From contig WACJ01000529.1 of the NCBI GenBank assembly GCA_008973525.1, forward strand, positions 1,674,001 to 1,738,000: a DNA stretch of 64,000 bases, read 5' to 3'. The notes under the pieces were generated by a model. The model was not told the origin of the DNA. It did not search any database and saw nothing but the letters and a program-made list of their open reading frames with translations. The DNA is from Stenopsyche tienmushanensis (Eukaryota; Arthropoda; Insecta; Trichoptera; Stenopsychidae). Position numbers and translations under genes: made by a program. Positions 61,401-64,000 of the stretch are shown piece after piece (within the stretch, counting starts at the first letter, position 1; every line of letters begins with the position of its first letter).

Positions 61401-62540
61401 GGGGGGCAATCCCTTTACAACGTTCAAAAAAACGTTTTTTTTTATTACGTATTTCGAATGTATAACATATTGAAAGTATACTATAAAAGAGAAAAATCGG
61501 AATTTGAAATATTTGCGAAGTTATAGCGCGTAATCAAGAGCACGCCAGAACCGCTGTGAACTAGGGAGTTAAGTCAGGTAGGAGCGTTTGGAACTGAGCA
61601 ACCTTTCTTTCACAATACGTTTGTTTAAATCTTTTGTATCTTTAGTTTTATTAGAGAAAATATCCCTAAAAATATTTTAAGCAAAATTATCGTTATATTG
61701 CACTCATATATCTGTAACTGTAGGTATGTGAAATTAACGTTACTCGAAGTCAGTTTAACTCGATATTTTTTCGTATGTGATTGAATTTTCGAAGCAAAAA
61801 TATCAAAATATTCTAACAAAGGAATGAAAGATATAAAAGTTCGAAGAATTTTTAAAAAAGACATTATTATGGGAACCCAAATCAGGTCAAAAGCTGGTGC
61901 AAATGGCAGAAATCTATGTCTTTAAAAAATATCCAAAGCTTTAAGGTCTGACTCCATTTTTTGGCCAAGAGATAAAACAGCATCTCATACCAATTTATTA
62001 AGATTTGTCTAGGAATGAATTACCTCAAAGATGCTTGGATGGCTATACCCAAAATGCTAATAAACGTTTTAACTCGACGGCTTGGCGACTGGCTCCAAAG
62101 TACCTGCATTCTGGTATAAAAATATGTGAAATATTAACGTACATTGCTGTTGAAATATTTAATAACGACTACAGCTTCATTTTGAAGATAAAGAATACGT
62201 TTAATATAATTATTAGCAACTACTGTAAAAGTCTTTGCTGAAAACACCGATGAAGCGCGAGTAACGAGGCATAACCGTACGCGTCTTTCTGATACAAAAG
62301 CAGCTCGCATAACCCAAAAACAACAGCTACTCGAAGATAATTAACTTTTTAAGAGAGCTGAAGATCTATTATATGCATCTGGAATCACTACTAATCTATG
62401 AGCTACAAAAATTGATAGTATTATCGTATTGAATCTTTAAACGAGATTATCTCGAAACTGCATCTTCAAAATATTTCGCCAGTTGTAGCTTAAGCATTTG
62501 TTGATCGATCTGGCTGAAACTTTGGGATGTTTCTCACTAT
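61401..62540 (+). mobile_element. Kolobok-type DNA transposon, 3'-truncated
   Basis: A TTAA (61397-61400) is followed by GGGGGGCAATCCC (61401-61413), a Kolobok-style terminus, then a T-rich leader and the transposase remnant at 61870-62400 in the same orientation. After the coding part, CTTTAAACGAGATTATCTCG (62435-62454), followed by AAAC, resembles CTTTAAACGCGTTTATCTC of the element at 22.3 kb (22653-22671). The two are therefore related families sharing a 3' segment. No right-hand terminal repeat or TTAA pair was found, so the right boundary is approximate. Confidence 0.7.
61870..62400 (+). pseudogene. Kolobok / Mutator-like transposase C-terminal fragment
   Basis: A SWCKWQKS peptide begins near 61888. 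From 62005 a 78-codon frame reads LPQRCLDGYTQNANKRFNST then AWRLAPKYLHSG. This matches the strongly conserved family block R-C-x-x-G-x-T-Q-N-x-N-E-x-x-N-x-x-x-W-x-x-x-P-K-x-x-x-x-G. After a frame change near 62240 a basic stretch (RHNRTRLSDTKAARITQKQQ) precedes AEDLLYASGI, as in the family's C-terminus. Several stops and frame changes, and K in place of the usual E after N-A-N, show it is inactive. The protein would act as a transposase in the nucleus if intact. Confidence 0.85.
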
Positions 62541-64000
62541 AATATTAAACATTTAAAAATCCAGACAATTTAAATAAAGCTGGGTCGAGACGATCGATCA
62601 TAAACATTAATACTTCCGATCTCCCAACTTTGTTGTTATGGTGATTTTTTTCTCTACAATTTAAACCGCATTCCAAGCTTTTATATAAGAGTCTAAAAAT
62701 TAACTCACTATACACTTAGTATATTAATTCTACCAAAATCTGTACAAATCTAGAATTATATAGTATATTTCAATATTATTGTATACAAGACAAAATGGTT
62801 GTTGTTTGGGGTACTTACTAATTAAGTATTATACATATTGGAAAACTGAAAGTCATATTTTTTGATCGCCTAATTTTTAAATTTAATGATTGATGAAGTT
62901 TTAAGCCTTTTTAAAAATAATTACCATGTTTTCATGCAGATAAAACTCATTTAATAAGGTGATTAAGTCTCAAAATTTTGAAGTTCTAGTGATGCATTGT
63001 TGTAAAAAAATTATAGCATTGGTTACAATTGGGTATGAACTCGAACGTTTATAGTACAAAATTAGGATCTAAACCAATATAACAATACCTAATCCCTGAC
63101 CTGATTTATTTAATAATAAGAAGATACTCGGAAAAATATCAAAAATATATTACACACGAGTACTGATTTAACTAAATACGTAATGGAAAAACCTGTACAC
63201 GTTTGAAGCAAAACCGAATCTCACAGAGTTCTTGTTCCAATTACATGATTGCAACAAGTGCTTCGTTTCACTTCGGAGGAATAATTATAGACACATTCAA
63301 CAAAAGTTCTTCGTACGGAACATACTTGACACTCCTGATGGACTGACGGCGAACTTCACAATTTACCTAAATAACGCACTTCTACAAGAATAGTACCTAA
63401 ACTACACAATCAGATGTAAACATACTAACTTTTAATAGATAATCTCCATTCTATAATATTTTATTCTGATAACTTGCTATTAAAATAATCAAATAAAACA
63501 ATCGCTTAAAATTATACTAATTATAGCTATCAAACTGTTGACAACAGCGCTTTCATTTGTGATTAAACATTAGTTAACTAGATTGTTTACCAACCGTTGG
63601 AACCACTATGTTCTAGCGTATTAATAAAAACAAACATTCGCAATGAAATTCAAGCGTGATAGTCTGAATGTTTCATATTTGGATATTAAGTCCCAACTGG
63701 CTGCCATCATATGAGAGCTCAAACATCTAAATTTGAACAAAATGCCTGTGAATCACACCATTAGTTATTATAATGATGAGCTTTTAATTTGCAACAAATT
63801 GAAAAAGTAATCTTCAAAGTAATAAATGAAAATAAACTTTAAAGAGTAAAAGTTTTCAAATTAAAATATATTCACCATTTAGTAGCTGGTTTATAAATAA
63901 AACTATCATGATTGTTACAAAGAAAAGCTCAATCAAAATTTGAAGCAGCGAGTGGCTGCAAGAAAACTAGGACTTATTCAGATCAAAGTCGGAATATTTA
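62541..64000. other. AT-rich stretch to the window end, nothing recognised
   Basis: A slightly GC-richer patch at 63190-63400 has no open frame of note. I looked for the missing right end of the Kolobok element and did not see it. Confidence 0.4.

Noticed and set aside
1..64000. tRNA, rRNA, snRNA genes or a CRISPR array
   Set aside because: No A-box/B-box pair with cloverleaf, no rRNA-like segment and no regularly spaced identical repeats were seen on either strand.

Overview
This window looks like a gene desert or large intron from an arthropod nuclear genome, most likely an insect. The reasons are very AT-rich DNA with long A/T tracts, no rRNA, tRNA or bacterial-style gene packing, no open frame longer than about 160 codons, and decayed DNA transposons of several animal families. 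CpG is fairly common inside the GC-richer patches, which would fit a hymenopteran, but the sequence alone cannot name the order. I find no intact host protein-coding gene and no recognisable RNA gene.

What can be supported is mostly transposon fossils. From left to right: a mariner helix-turn-helix fragment (about 1.57-1.76 kb, +); a minus-strand Tc1/mariner-type DDE fragment containing a 65-bp tandem duplication (9.0-9.23 kb); a terminal-repeat-like end joined to a mariner C-terminal fragment (14.89-15.17 kb, +); a complete but degenerate TTAA-flanked element with Kolobok / Mutator-like transposase remains and an internal fold-back (22.30-23.20 kb); a complete 1.34-kb piggyBac element with TTAA target sites, terminal repeats and the Cys-rich tail of its transposase (29.88-31.22 kb); a pogo/Tigger (CENP-B-type DDE) fragment (34.22-34.43 kb, +); two diverged copies of an unnamed repeat (34.82 and 38.50 kb); a short piggyBac-type MITE (57.98-58.37 kb); and a second Kolobok-type element with a better preserved C-terminal transposase region (61.40 to about 62.54 kb). 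All the coding remnants have frameshifts, stops or deletions, so none should make an active protein.

Between the fossils the AT-rich background is broken every few kilobases by blocks of 100-900 bp that are clearly richer in G+C, do not code, and carry transcription-factor-like motifs (homeobox-type AATAAA/TAAT cores, Runx plus E-box plus Meis-type sites, TATAAAA boxes in GC-rich settings). Main blocks lie near 0.2, 3.7, 4.6, 6.2, 7.5, 10.2, 14.4, 18.8, 20.8, 23.8, 25.0, 27.4, 28.2, 33.4, 40.4, 52.7, 56.0 and 60.7 kb. My inference is that these are conserved cis-regulatory elements of a distant gene; cross-species alignment would decide it.

A few short open frames (52.3, 56.25, 48.2, 45.9 and 59.86 kb) read somewhat like coding sequence and are listed as low-confidence exon or pseudogene candidates. 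Nothing here supports a CRISPR array, operon, phage or tRNA.
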